A stretch of DNA of 64,000 nucleotides from Agrobacterium genomosp. 13 str. CFBP 6927 (GCA_900012615.1 LT009756.1:1762567-1826566); one strand, 5' to 3'. Counted from the first letter of the stretch, positions 1-9,033 are shown. The notes: generated by a model not told the origin, from the sequence alone. Program-made: numbers and translations.

Positions 1-1241
1 ACAAAGAGGCGGTGGTCGGCAAGCGCATCTGGTTCGTGGCGGCAATTGATGTTGCCACACGCTACATTCTTGCGTTCAGGGCGAGCGTCAACCCGAACGC
101 CGTTTCGGCAGCGGCGGCCATCCGTATGATCATGTCCGACAAGCGGCACATTTCCGACTTCGTCGGGGCGGAGACGCCGTGGATCGGGATGGTACAGCCG
201 CGCAACATCTTCAGCGACAACGGCACGGAATTTGCCAACGCGCTTGTCGAAGGCATCATGCGCGCGGCGAAGATCACGTTTAACCGGCCGCAGGCGGGCA
301 ATCCCAAAGCTCGTCCCTTCATCGAGAGCCTGTTCCACTCCATCGGGCCGCTGATCGCGTCGTTCTTCGACGGCAGAACGTTCGGGTCGATCGCCGAGAA
401 GGGTGATTACAACCCGGAACATCAGATCAGCCTGCAGGTCGACGAGATGATCCAGCTCTTCACCCTGGCGATCTGCGACATCTACCACAACAAGCCGCAC
501 AGCGGCCTTGGTGGGGCGTCTCCGCATAACGCCTGGGTTCGCGCCACCCAGGAACACGACATCGAGTTCCCGAGCCAAGACCCCGAATTCATGCTGCATG
601 TCTTCGGTACGAAGTTCAAACGCCGCATCGGGCAATACGGCATCCCATTCATGGGCATCCCGTACGCGAACGAGGAACTGGACCGCCAGCGCAAGAAGTA
701 CGGACAGATGGAATTCGAGATCAAGGTTGACCCCGAAAACCTCGAACACATCGCGGTCCGCGGCGACAAGGGCTGGTTCGTCGTCGAGAACAAGGTCGGT
801 ATTGCGCGCAACCTGACGCTGGCCGAGTGGATTGTCGCCCGCGCTGACCTGCGGACGCAACACGCCGCGGAGGCGGAGGCAGGTCTGGCGGCGATGTACC
901 GTACCATCAATCGTCTCGCCGAGAGCGGCAGGGCAGCGGCGCTGCGTGCGAACCTGACCCCGCGCAACATGACGGCCGAACACTATGAGGCCCTCGAGGC
1001 CGAACTGTTCGGCGCATGGGTCGCCGTGAAGGCGGCGGACACGCCGACCCTTACGCAGGCCTTCGCGCTTCCCGCGGACCCTCTCCGCGAGGGATCGGTA
1101 TCCGATTCCCGTCTGATCCCCGAATTCCACGCGGAACGCGAACGCGATGCGCGGAAGAAGAAGCGTGCGGCCGCCGTCGACCAGACGCCGCCCGCCGAGA
1201 CGCCTGCCGAAACCACTGACAACTACTACGAGGAGTACTGA
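1..1241 (+). CDS. Tn7/Tn5053-like transposase (TniA/TnsB family), 5'-truncated by window edge
   Basis: DNA-cutting and joining subunit of a Tn7/Tn5053-like transposon. The reading frame is open to the left edge, so the N-terminal DNA-binding domains lie outside the window; a GTG at position 12 is an internal codon, not necessarily a start. Counting from that codon, an RNase H-fold integrase core is visible with candidate catalytic acids D13 (AAIDVATR), D69 (FSDNGTEF) and E105 (RPFIESLF), i.e. 35 residues between the second D and E, typical of DDE transposases. A Mu-transposase-like C-terminal region follows, then a charged tail that in this family usually contacts the ATPase. The stop is 2 bases before the ATPase start, so the two are co-transcribed. 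Family assignment is firm; activity is unknown. Confidence 0.9.
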   Translation, partial: KEAVVGKRIWFVAAIDVATRYILAFRASVNPNAVSAAAAIRMIMSDKRHISDFVGAETPWIGMVQPRNIFSDNGTEFANALVEGIMRAAKITFNRPQAGNPKARPFIESLFHSIGPLIASFFDGRTFGSIAEKGDYNPEHQISLQVDEMIQLFTLAICDIYHNKPHSGLGGASPHNAWVRATQEHDIEFPSQDPEFMLHVFGTKFKRRIGQYGIPFMGIPYANEELDRQRKKYGQMEFEIKVDPENLEHIAVRGDKGWFVVENKVGIARNLTLAEWIVARADLRTQHAAEAEAGLAAMYRTINRLAESGRAAALRANLTPRNMTAEHYEALEAELFGAWVAVKAADTPTLTQAFALPADPLREGSVSDSRLIPEFHAERERDARKKKRAAAVDQTPPAETPAETTDNYYEEY

Positions 1242-1243
1242 GT

Positions 1244-2233
1244 ATGGAAAACGCCACGAACGTCATCGCTTTCGACGCGATCGCCGACAAGAAGGCTGAA
1301 GTCTACAGCGGCTACATCGAACACGCACGCGACACGCGGTTGGGAACGATGCTGCGCGACCTGGTCGAGAACGTGGAGGCTTGCCGCCGTGGCGTGGGAT
1401 CGCGCCGGCGTGCATTGTTCCTCATCGGGGCCTCGGGCAGCGGTAAGTCCTTCGCGTTGCGCCATCACTTCAGCCGTATCCCCGAATTCCAACCGTGGAA
1501 GAACGAGTTCGACGAGACCGTCCGGCCGCTGCTGAGCATCGAGGCACCGAAGCCGTGCACGACGAAAGACTTCGCCATCGCGATCCTGGACGCGATCGGA
1601 GTGCCGTCGAAGGCCAAGATGACGGAGGGCCAGCTCTTCGCGACCGTGAAGGCCCAGTTGCGCGAGCGCGGGATCATCTATCTTCACGTGGACGAAGCCC
1701 AGCACTTGCTGCGTCACAGCAGCAGCCGCGCGATCCTCGACCTCCAGGACCGCCTCAAGAGCCTGATGCAGATCGAGGACTGGCCGTTGCATACTATCTA
1801 TTCCGGAATGCCGGAGCTCGCGGAACTGCTCACGGGGGATCAGCAGTTGGCCAACCGTTCGATGGTCATGCGCTTCATTCCTTTGAGCCTGCCCGGAGAC
1901 AAGGCCAGCATCGCGCAGGTGTTGGCCGACATCGTGGAAGGCAAGTGCGGACTTAACCTAACCGATGAGCTCCGCACCGACGACTTCCTCGGCCGCCTGT
2001 GCGCCGCCAACAGCGGGTGCTACGGGAAGATCATCGAGGCAGTCCAGGCGGCGTGCTTCCTCGTCATGCATAAGGGAAAGGGTACGGTGGATCGCCGCGC
2101 CTTCGCCCACAACTACCAGCGCGACAGTGGTTGCCTTCCGAGCGATAACGTGTTCACCGCCGCGCGCTGGAGCGAAATCGATCCCGGCAACGCGCTGGCC
2201 GACTTGGCTACCGCTGGCAAGGGAGGCAAGTAA
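1244..2233 (+). CDS. TniB/TnsC-like AAA+ ATPase of transposition module
   Basis: 329-residue AAA+ ATPase that in Tn7/Tn5053-type elements polymerises on DNA and links target selection to the transposase. Walker A is GASGSGKS at residues 62-69; Walker B ends in D150-E151 within IIYLHVDEAQH. The length fits TniB/TnsC proteins. It starts 2 bases after the transposase stop, and its TAA stop shares one base with the ATG of the next gene, so translation of the three genes is probably coupled. Partner proteins are inferred from gene order. Confidence 0.9.
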   Translation: MENATNVIAFDAIADKKAEVYSGYIEHARDTRLGTMLRDLVENVEACRRGVGSRRRALFLIGASGSGKSFALRHHFSRIPEFQPWKNEFDETVRPLLSIEAPKPCTTKDFAIAILDAIGVPSKAKMTEGQLFATVKAQLRERGIIYLHVDEAQHLLRHSSSRAILDLQDRLKSLMQIEDWPLHTIYSGMPELAELLTGDQQLANRSMVMRFIPLSLPGDKASIAQVLADIVEGKCGLNLTDELRTDDFLGRLCAANSGCYGKIIEAVQAACFLVMHKGKGTVDRRAFAHNYQRDSGCLPSDNVFTAARWSEIDPGNALADLATAGKGGK

Positions 2234-4077
2234 TGGTTCTGCCCGTAACGCTTCTCCATCATGACGACGAGGCGGCGATCGATCTGGTCGCTCGTCTTGC
2301 TAGCGCCAACGGATACCCGTCGCTGCGGGAGTTTCTTGCGCATACGGATACCACGGCCAATGCCATCGTCCACGGAGATATGGATGCCCTGTCGTTTGTC
2401 AGCGAGTGGTCTGGGGTGCCAGTCGCTGCGCTGGGAAAACTGGCCGCGAGGGCGTCTGGGGCCGGCGGCACCTGGCAGATGGGCTGTGCAACCCTCAGCA
2501 AGGACATGCGGCCGGGCCGAATGCATCGCTTCTGCGCCCAATGCGTGCTGGAAGACCGAGAAAGGGAGGCGGGACGTTTGGCGTCCCGTGCCTATCGCCG
2601 TGCGTGGTGGACCATTCGCGGGATCGAAGGATGTCCAGTTCACGGCTGCCGGCTAACGGAAGTGGCAGTGGATGCCGCCGAGGACATCCACGACTTCCCG
2701 CAGTTCGTGAATGCCAATCTCAGATTGATCGAGGACGCCGCGGCGGCTTCAGTACCGAGCCGCCAGCCTCGACTGGATGCGTATCTGCGCGACAGGGTGT
2801 TCCTGGTCGGAGGGGATGGCTTCCTCGGCAGGCTCGACGCACATGTCGCTGCCGAGCTCTCTCGATATCTCGGTGACTTTCTGGTCCTTCACGACATCAA
2901 GGCGTGGATGCACGACGGGACCGACCTTCGCGAATGGGGATTCAATCTCGCATTAGCGGGCGAAGGTGAAATCCGTCGCATCATCGGGAAAGTCATCGAT
3001 GATAAGCGCCCGAAAACGCAGCATGTCGAGTTGGTTCTCGGGCCTATGGTGAGGTGGCTGCGCCGCAACCTCGTCAAGGAGGCGTATGGGCCTGTGATCG
3101 ATCTCATGCAGGATATCCTCGAGCGCAACATGCCGTTCGGAGAGGGGCAGACCATCTTCAAGCCCGTCAAAACCCGGCACTTCCATAGTGTGAGCTCCGC
3201 GCACGCCGAGTATGGTCTTACCCACGATCGGATCAGGGCTTTGATGAAGGCAAACGATCCTGACTTTCGTGACGGCCTATCTGACGCTTCCACATACTTC
3301 GATGCTGCCGCCTTGCGGCCGATCCTTCAAGCGGCGCGCGATACGCTGAACAGCAGGGAGGCAGGAGACGTTTTGGGTGTCAGCGAAGAAATGGTACACG
3401 GTCTTTTGACCGTCGGTGTCCTGACGCAAGTCGAGAAGCGAGCCGACGGCGAGCGAGCCTTCGTGAGAATCGAAATGAGTGCGTTGGACGCTCTGGTTCA
3501 ATCTCTCGAGGACAAATCGACCGCTGCAGTCGGCACAGAGGGTTTGGTGTCGCTTGCCTCAGCCGCTCCAGTGTTTCGCCAACCGTTCAACCGACTCGTG
3601 GAAATGGTCCTGGATGGAGGTGTCGAGGCATTCATCGTTTCCGGTGGCGGACCAATCTTCGAACGGGTCCATATTGCTTCACCGACCCCCGCGTCCGCAG
3701 AGGCCCGAAAAGAACAGAAAAAAGGCACCCCCTTGGCCGGAGGCGACGACGAACTGATGCGGCTCAAGGAGGCTGAACTCGCGCTCGGCACAACGACCAT
3801 GACGGTCGCGGACCTCATCAAGCGCGGTTACCTCCGTCAGCAAACCGTCCGCCGGAAAACGGGGCATGTTGTGAAGTTCATTGAGCGGCAGTCCCTGGCA
3901 GAGTTCCATGCGGCGCATGCTTCCCTGACGGAGATCGCCAAATCTCGCCAAGGCTACAGGGCCGCGATCAAGGTTGAATTGGAGAATGCCGGCATCGCAC
4001 CGATCTTCGAACCCGAGGGGTTCATCGCACGCTTTTACAGAAGATCAGACCTGATCCAGGCTGGCATTCGTCTCTAG
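2233..4077 (+). CDS. TniQ/TnsD-family target-selection protein
   Basis: 614-residue protein with the N-terminal TniQ zinc-binding pattern: C101-x2-C104 and C134-x2-H137, with the WW-x-IRGIEGCPVH signature typical of the family. In Tn7-like elements TniQ/TnsD proteins choose the target site, and in CRISPR-associated elements they dock to Cascade. At 614 residues it is in the TnsD-like size range rather than the short (about 300-400 residue) TniQ range, which suggests a DNA-binding C-terminal half. The C-terminal half (from about residue 370) contains short helix-turn-helix-like stretches such as the one around LNSREAGDVLGVSEEMVHGL. No cas gene or CRISPR repeat is visible in the window. A terminator follows 28 bases after the stop. 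Confidence 0.85.
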   Translation: MVLPVTLLHHDDEAAIDLVARLASANGYPSLREFLAHTDTTANAIVHGDMDALSFVSEWSGVPVAALGKLAARASGAGGTWQMGCATLSKDMRPGRMHRFCAQCVLEDREREAGRLASRAYRRAWWTIRGIEGCPVHGCRLTEVAVDAAEDIHDFPQFVNANLRLIEDAAAASVPSRQPRLDAYLRDRVFLVGGDGFLGRLDAHVAAELSRYLGDFLVLHDIKAWMHDGTDLREWGFNLALAGEGEIRRIIGKVIDDKRPKTQHVELVLGPMVRWLRRNLVKEAYGPVIDLMQDILERNMPFGEGQTIFKPVKTRHFHSVSSAHAEYGLTHDRIRALMKANDPDFRDGLSDASTYFDAAALRPILQAARDTLNSREAGDVLGVSEEMVHGLLTVGVLTQVEKRADGERAFVRIEMSALDALVQSLEDKSTAAVGTEGLVSLASAAPVFRQPFNRLVEMVLDGGVEAFIVSGGGPIFERVHIASPTPASAEARKEQKKGTPLAGGDDELMRLKEAELALGTTTMTVADLIKRGYLRQQTVRRKTGHVVKFIERQSLAEFHAAHASLTEIAKSRQGYRAAIKVELENAGIAPIFEPEGFIARFYRRSDLIQAGIRL

Positions 4078-4104
4078 CGAAGTCTTACATTTTGACACTT
4101 TGAG

Positions 4105-4126
4105 GCCCGCTCCGGCGGGCTTTTTT
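4105..4126 (+). terminator. Intrinsic terminator after tniQ-like gene
   Basis: GCCCGC, a TCCG loop, GCGGGC, then six T residues. It closes the three-gene transposition operon. Confidence 0.85.
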
Positions 4127-4533
4127 GCGCCCTATCTGGAAATGTGCCCAAATCAAACGCAGCGGAATGCCCGCATCTGTTTAGAAGGTCAAAAAATTCC
4201 CATGTGAATTCAATGGGGTCTTTTTGCAAAATGGACAAACCAAGACCGCGTAATCATACAGTCTGCTTGTTGATTCCTAGCGTCGTTTCTTAATTTTGCA
4301 GGTTGACTAGGCCCCGCGCTCACTGAGGCCGTGTATTTGATGTCTTTCAAAAACGGTGAGTTATTCTCTATCCGTTTGAAATTTCTCCTTTTTTTACTCT
4401 CCCGTTTTCCCCAGCCCACAAACACAATATCATGTGGTTAAAAATAGGTTTCAATATATGGCTTGACCTTAAGCCCTTTGGGTATGCATATCGTCATTGT
4501 GGTGCCAGCGAATATTTTTAGCTGGAGAACCCT
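4127..4533. other. AT-richer intergenic stretch, probable transposon end region
   Basis: No convincing gene. Base composition is clearly lower in GC than the flanking chromosome. Two imperfect copies of TTTTGCA followed by GAC are present (around 4222-4237 and 4293-4306), which could be transposase-binding repeats, but I cannot define a terminal inverted repeat or a target-site duplication. The exact right end of the element is therefore unresolved. Confidence 0.4.
4463..4491 (+). promoter_or_regulatory. Possible promoter for 56-residue membrane protein
   Basis: TTGACC at 4463-4468 and a GCATAT hexamer at 4486-4491 with 17 bases between them, about 40 bases upstream of the start codon at 4534. 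It resembles the rhizobial CTTGAC -35 box; the -10 match is only moderate. Confidence 0.4.
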
Positions 4534-4704
4534 ATGAAGAACTTCCTCAAATTTAGACACGGTAACACCGAAGGTGAAGCTAGCGGCATTCTCGGTATAC
4601 TCCTTTTGTCCGCTCTTACACTAGCCTTCAGATACCCGTGGACGGTGAGCTTTATTTTGAGCCTTGCTGGTGGCGGAGCCAGCTACCTTTGGATGCCACG
4701 CTAA
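4534..4704 (+). CDS. Small hypothetical membrane protein (56 aa)
   Basis: Short ORF beginning MKNFLKFRHGNTEGEASGIL. A GGAG ribosome-binding site lies 7 bases before the ATG and a possible promoter is upstream. Two hydrophobic segments, roughly residues 18-32 and 37-52, predict a small two-pass membrane protein with a basic N-terminus. I do not recognise a family. It sits between the transposition module and chromosomal genes and may be cargo of the element or a fragment of a phage/plasmid-type protein. Its existence as a gene rests on the ribosome-binding site and the hydrophobic pattern only. Confidence 0.5.
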   Translation: MKNFLKFRHGNTEGEASGILGILLLSALTLAFRYPWTVSFILSLAGGGASYLWMPR

Positions 4705-4855
4705 CAAACCCGTCAATTAGGCCACTTCCCTGTGTTAGCATCAGTGAGATTGATACGGGCGCAAGAATTGCCTACGTCATCACTAGACCACCGGAGTGTA
4801 CATTTTTAACAGAATGCACCGCCGACGATCCATATACACGCTGGACTGCGCCTCG

Positions 4856-5029
4856 CTACCCCTGCCCCATCAACGTGAAATACCCCCACACCGCCACAAA
4901 AAACGCAATGATAGCCACAATCGTCAGAGCCTTTTTTGCTTTTGGCCCCAGCGGTTCGCGCGGTTTTTTCGGCGGCACCGGTTTGCGGAACTTCACCACA
5001 TTGTCGTTCATTCTATCTTCGTCCTGCAT
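4856..5029 (-). CDS. Small single-pass membrane protein (57 aa), hypothetical
   Basis: Reads on the minus strand as a hydrophilic, proline/lysine-rich N-terminal half (KFRKPVPPKKPREPLGPK) followed by one hydrophobic segment at about residues 34-53 and a short tail. This tail-anchored layout is common among small conserved rhizobial proteins of unknown function. The start is uncertain: ATG at 5029 has a poor ribosome-binding site, while an internal ATG at 5011 (MNDNVVKF) has AGGA about 11 bases upstream. The overlapping plus-strand frame across this interval lacks protein-like character and was rejected. Confidence 0.6.
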   Translation of the reverse strand: MQDEDRMNDNVVKFRKPVPPKKPREPLGPKAKKALTIVAIIAFFVAVWGYFTLMGQG

Positions 5030-5247
5030 GTCGCTGCTGAAACCGGTGCCACATCAATGGCATCGACCTTTACGGATTCCTATCTACCAGACCAGAGCTA
5101 TCATAAATATTACCAAGTTTTCACTTCCTCCTTGGGGCAAGCTATGTCACTTCCCACAATCAGAGGAATACAAACAGCGACAGACGGACCGGAAAACAGG
5201 GTTGGCGACAATCCCCTGTGGTATTTTGAATTTTGCGGGTGACGAGA

Positions 5248-6546
5248 ATGAATGATGCCAACACCAATGGCCGCGACACGGAAAACAGTCAGCCCGATCT
5301 GCGGGAGATTCTGGGCACGAACAGGTCCGGCAGGAAGAAGAAGTCGCGCCGGTATCTCTATGCAGCAGCAGCCATCGTGTTGATCGGCGGCGGACTTGGC
5401 TATTATTACCAATCCCGCGCAGCAGGCGTCGCCTATAATTACACCACGGAAGCGGCGCGTCAGGGCGATCTTTCCGTCATCGTCACCTCCACCGGTTCGG
5501 TTCAGCCGACGGATCAGGTCGATATATCGAGCGAATTGTCCGGCACGGTGCGCAAGGTCAACGTCACCTATAACAGCCCGGTCAAATCAGGCGATATCCT
5601 TGCCGAACTCGACACCAACAAGCTGGAAGCCGACGTGCAGAGCGCCCGCGCCAAGCTTGCCTCCGCCAAGGCCAATGTGCTGAAAGCACGCGCCGATCTC
5701 GGCTCGGCAAAGACATCCATGGAGCGTCTGAGATCACTGGTGCAGAACCGGGTCTCCAGCCAGCAGGATCTCGACGCCGCGCAGTTCAGCCACGATGCCG
5801 CCGCGGCCACGCTTGAAGTCAACGAGGCCACCGTGCTTTCGGCGGAAGCGGATTTGAGGCTTGCCGAGGTCAATCTCGGCAAGGCCAAGATTGTCTCGCC
5901 CATCGATGGCGTCATCCTCACCCGCAGCGTCGATCCCGGCGCCACCGTCGCCTCCTCGCTCAATGCCCCTGTTCTCTTCACCATCGCCGGCGATCTGCGC
6001 CACATGGAGCTGCAGGTCTCGGTGGATGAGGCCGATGTCGGCAAGGTCGAAACCGGCCAGAAGGCCAATTTTAACGTCGATGCCTATCCCGACCGCAGCT
6101 TTCCGGCTGAGATCGAAACCGTCCGCTTCGCCTCGGAAACCGTATCCAACGTGGTGACCTACAAGGGCATATTGACCGTCGACAATGAGGAGTTGCTGCT
6201 GCGCCCGGGCATGACGGCGACCGCCAACATCATCGTCGAGGAAATCAAGGATGCCCTGCTGGTGCCGAATTCCGCGCTCCGTTATACGCCGCCGCGCGAA
6301 TCCGCCTCCCGTGGTGGCGGGTTGATGAGCCTGTTCCGCCCGCCGCGCATGGGCCGCTCGCAAAACCGCGACGCCGGCCCGGCGGCAACGGCCAAAAGAA
6401 CGGTCTGGGTGCTGCGCAACAACAATCCGGTCTCCGTCGCCATCGAAACCGGTTCCACCGACGGCCAGCATACCGTGGTGAAATCGGGCGAGTTGAAAGC
6501 CGATGATCAGGTGATTACCGACGCCACGGCCCGCAACGCCGGCTGA
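5248..6546 (+). CDS. MacA-like periplasmic adaptor (HlyD/membrane fusion family)
   Basis: 432-residue membrane fusion protein that would connect the MacB-type transporter encoded next to an outer-membrane channel. Residues about 35-54 form an N-terminal membrane anchor. A lipoyl/barrel-sandwich part follows (VQPTDQVDISSELSGTVRKV), then an alpha-helical hairpin rich in alternating Ala/Lys/Leu, and beta-barrel regions ending near VLVPNSALRY. The ATG at 5248 is preferred over a TTG at 5233. It is followed after 14 bases by the ATPase gene, forming a three-gene operon. The substrate is unknown; members of this group export macrolides, peptides or siderophores. Confidence 0.9.
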   Translation: MNDANTNGRDTENSQPDLREILGTNRSGRKKKSRRYLYAAAAIVLIGGGLGYYYQSRAAGVAYNYTTEAARQGDLSVIVTSTGSVQPTDQVDISSELSGTVRKVNVTYNSPVKSGDILAELDTNKLEADVQSARAKLASAKANVLKARADLGSAKTSMERLRSLVQNRVSSQQDLDAAQFSHDAAAATLEVNEATVLSAEADLRLAEVNLGKAKIVSPIDGVILTRSVDPGATVASSLNAPVLFTIAGDLRHMELQVSVDEADVGKVETGQKANFNVDAYPDRSFPAEIETVRFASETVSNVVTYKGILTVDNEELLLRPGMTATANIIVEEIKDALLVPNSALRYTPPRESASRGGGLMSLFRPPRMGRSQNRDAGPAATAKRTVWVLRNNNPVSVAIETGSTDGQHTVVKSGELKADDQVITDATARNAG

Positions 6547-6560
6547 CGGAGGACAAGCCC

Positions 6561-7280
6561 ATGCAACAGCCGCCGCTCATCGAATTCCGCAATGTCGTCA
6601 AGCAATATGGCCGCGGCGAAGCGACGATCCGCGCGCTTGACGGCGTCAGCCTGTCGATCCGCGAAAAGGAATTCGTCGCCATCATGGGACCATCGGGCTC
6701 GGGCAAATCCACGTCGATGAACATTATCGGCTGTCTGGATGTGCCCACAGCTGGCGAATATCTGTTTCAGGGCGTGCCGACCAGCGGCTTCGACAATGAA
6801 CATCTGACGCTGCTGCGCCGGCACATGCTCGGCTTCGTGTTTCAGGGCTTCAATCTGCTGTCGCGCACCTCGGCGGTGGAAAATGTCGAGCTGCCGCTGG
6901 TCTATCGCGGCATGAAGGCCTCGGAACGGCGCGCTCGCGCCATGGAGGCGCTGGCGCAGGTGGGTCTGAAAGGCCGCGAGGATCACACCACGCAGGAGCT
7001 TTCCGGCGGCCAGCAGCAGCGTGTGGCCATTGCCCGCGCCATCGTCACCCGCCCTGCCCTGCTTCTCGCTGACGAGCCGACCGGCAATCTCGATACGAAA
7101 ACCAGCGCCGAGATCATGGATCTTATCACCTCCCTCAACCGCGACAGAGGCATCACGGTCGTTATGGTCACCCATGAAGAGGATATCGCGGCCCATGCCG
7201 GGCGTCTCCTGCGTTTCGTCGATGGCCATCTTGCCTCCGACAGCGCAACGGACAAAAAGGAGACCGCCGATGTTCTTTGA
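6561..7280 (+). CDS. MacB/LolD-type ABC transporter ATP-binding protein
   Basis: 239-residue ABC ATPase. Walker A GPSGSGKST is at residues 43-51, signature LSGGQQQR at 147-154 and Walker B LLLADEP at 167-173, followed by the D-loop and H-loop (MVTHE). It resembles the separate nucleotide-binding domain of MacB-type mechanotransmission transporters. Its last 11 bases overlap the permease gene, indicating coupled translation. It powers export through the adaptor encoded upstream. Confidence 0.93.
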   Translation: MQQPPLIEFRNVVKQYGRGEATIRALDGVSLSIREKEFVAIMGPSGSGKSTSMNIIGCLDVPTAGEYLFQGVPTSGFDNEHLTLLRRHMLGFVFQGFNLLSRTSAVENVELPLVYRGMKASERRARAMEALAQVGLKGREDHTTQELSGGQQQRVAIARAIVTRPALLLADEPTGNLDTKTSAEIMDLITSLNRDRGITVVMVTHEEDIAAHAGRLLRFVDGHLASDSATDKKETADVL

Positions 7281-8478
7281 AACGTCGCGTCTTGCGCTGC
7301 GCGCCATCAGCCGCAACCTGCTGCGCTCCTTCCTCACCGTGCTCGGCGTCGTCATCGGCGTGGCCGCCGTCATCGCCATGGTCACCATCGGCAATGGCAC
7401 GACGGAACAGGTGAAATCGGAACTGTCGCGACTCGGCACCAACATGCTGTTCGTGCGCCCCGGCCAGTTCGGGCCCGGAAGGGCGAGCACCGAAGCCAAG
7501 CGCTTCGATGATCGCGATGTCGAGGCCATTCGCAACCAGATCAGCGGTGTGCGTGCCGTGGCGCCGCAGAACCGCAGCTCCGCCGCCACCGTCATTTTCG
7601 GCGGCAAGAACCACCAGACAAGCGTCATCGGCACCACCAACGACTATCTGATCGCGCAGGACTGGACCATTGCGCTCGGGCGCGATTTCCAGCCCGCCGA
7701 AGATCGCGGCGGCCAGATCGGCTGTATCATCGGCGAAACGGTGCGGCAGGAACTCTTCGGTGCAGAGAACCCGGTGGGGCAGACGATCCGCGTCAGCAAC
7801 ATCTCCTGCCCCGTCATCGGTGTGCTGGGCAGGAAAGGCCAATCAGGCCTCGGCGACGATCAGGACGACACGGTCATCATGCCGCTGAAAATCCATCAGC
7901 GGCGCATCGGCGGCACCACCACCATTTCCTCGATCATGGTCTCGGCGCAGGACGGGGTTTCGACTGCGAAGGTGCAGAGCGACCTGCAGAACCTTCTGCG
8001 CGAACGCCGCCGCATCGGCATCGGCCGCGAGGATGATTTCACCGTCAACGACATGACACAGATCGCCTCGGCCATGACCGGCACGACGACACTGCTGACC
8101 GGGCTTTTGGGCGCAGTCGCAGCCGTCAGCCTGCTGGTTGGCGGCATCGGCATCATGAACATCATGCTGGTCTCGGTGACGGAACGCACCCGCGAGATCG
8201 GCATTCGTCTCGCCATCGGCGCGCTGGAGAAGCAGGTCCTGACGCAGTTTCTGGTGGAAGCCGTGATGCTCTCCGCCTTGGGCGGCATCGTCGGCATCCT
8301 GACCGGCCTTGGTCTGGCTTACGGCGTGGTCAGTTTTCTCAACGTGCCCTTCGTCACCAGCCCGTCGATCATCTTCCTCGCCTTCGCCTTCTCGGCGGCC
8401 ATCGGGGTGATTTTCGGCTATTTCCCGGCGCGACGAGCAGCAAGCCTGAGCCCGATCGAGGCTTTGCGGCACGAGTGA
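7270..8478 (+). CDS. MacB-type ABC transporter permease (FtsX family)
   Basis: 402-residue permease with an N-terminal membrane segment (FLTVLGVVIGVAAVIAMVTI), a large periplasmic MacB-PCD domain, and three C-terminal membrane segments making the FtsX domain (SLLVGGIGIMNIMLVSVTER onward). In E. coli MacB the ATPase and permease are one chain; here they are two genes. The ATG at 7270 lies inside the 3' end of the ATPase gene. With the adaptor at 5248-6546 it forms a complete inner-membrane tripartite pump lacking only the outer-membrane channel, which is not in the window. Confidence 0.92.
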   Translation: MFFETSRLALRAISRNLLRSFLTVLGVVIGVAAVIAMVTIGNGTTEQVKSELSRLGTNMLFVRPGQFGPGRASTEAKRFDDRDVEAIRNQISGVRAVAPQNRSSAATVIFGGKNHQTSVIGTTNDYLIAQDWTIALGRDFQPAEDRGGQIGCIIGETVRQELFGAENPVGQTIRVSNISCPVIGVLGRKGQSGLGDDQDDTVIMPLKIHQRRIGGTTTISSIMVSAQDGVSTAKVQSDLQNLLRERRRIGIGREDDFTVNDMTQIASAMTGTTTLLTGLLGAVAAVSLLVGGIGIMNIMLVSVTERTREIGIRLAIGALEKQVLTQFLVEAVMLSALGGIVGILTGLGLAYGVVSFLNVPFVTSPSIIFLAFAFSAAIGVIFGYFPARRAASLSPIEALRHE

Positions 8479-8540
8479 GACAAGCCGTCGAGGCTGCAAC
8501 GGCTTCGACGGAACAGGTTGATGATTTACGGAGGGCTTCG

Positions 8541-8816
8541 ATGTTCAAATCGGTATCGGACAGCGCCGCCGCCGCGGACGGCGGTTCACTCGCGCTCTTC
8601 GTGGAACGAATTGACGGACAGACGGAGGTGTTTGTGATCAATCGCTCCCTCGCATCACGCGGAACGCCTGACTATAACAAGGTCAGCTCAAGCCTGCGGT
8701 CACTTGCCGATCAGGATTGCGCGATGATCGCGGCGGCTCTCGAGCGGCTGTTGACAACGACGCCATCGGTTCATCCGCTGGCGGATTTCATCGATACGCT
8801 GAAAAAGCAATCATGA
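8541..8816 (+). CDS. Hypothetical protein (91 aa)
   Basis: Starts at ATG 8541 behind a strong GGAGGG ribosome-binding site; an upstream GTG overlapping the permease stop is less likely. The protein is small, soluble and mixed alpha/beta in appearance, beginning MFKSVSDSAAAADGG and ending FIDTLKKQS. No family recognised. It lies 62 bases downstream of the permease in the same direction and may share its transcript. Confidence 0.65.
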   Translation: MFKSVSDSAAAADGGSLALFVERIDGQTEVFVINRSLASRGTPDYNKVSSSLRSLADQDCAMIAAALERLLTTTPSVHPLADFIDTLKKQS

Positions 8817-8878
8817 TCCTTCGAAAGCTGATTTGCGCGTGGCGCAGTTTGCAGAAAAACAATCTGAAACCTCTCATC

Positions 8879-8965
8879 CGTCATCCTCGGGCTTGACCCG
8901 GGGATCTACAAACGTCTCAAGGGATTTTACGGGGATGGATCCTCGGGTCAAGCCCGAGGATGACG
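8879..8965. repeat. Rhizobial intergenic palindromic repeat, copy 1
   Basis: Two arms of about 28 bases in inverted orientation (8879-8906 and 8938-8965) built on the core ATCCTCGGGCTTGACCCG. Related copies are found at 36551-36625 and 45855-45930. The element lies between convergent genes and could form a long hairpin in RNA. Confidence 0.9.
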
Positions 8966-9033
8966 TCGTGTTTGTGGGAGCGCTGTGTGCATAGGAAAGG
9001 TCTGTCTTTCCCTCGCAGAGATAGCGTAACCAA

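Noticed and set aside
1-4533. CRISPR array or guide-RNA locus for the Tn7-like module
   Set aside because: No repeated spacer units or cas genes are visible in the window; the module can only be called Tn7/Tn5053-like.
4638-5255. 205-residue plus-strand ORF over the accessory gap
   Set aside because: Irregular composition, no start site, and it overlaps two better-supported small genes on both strands.
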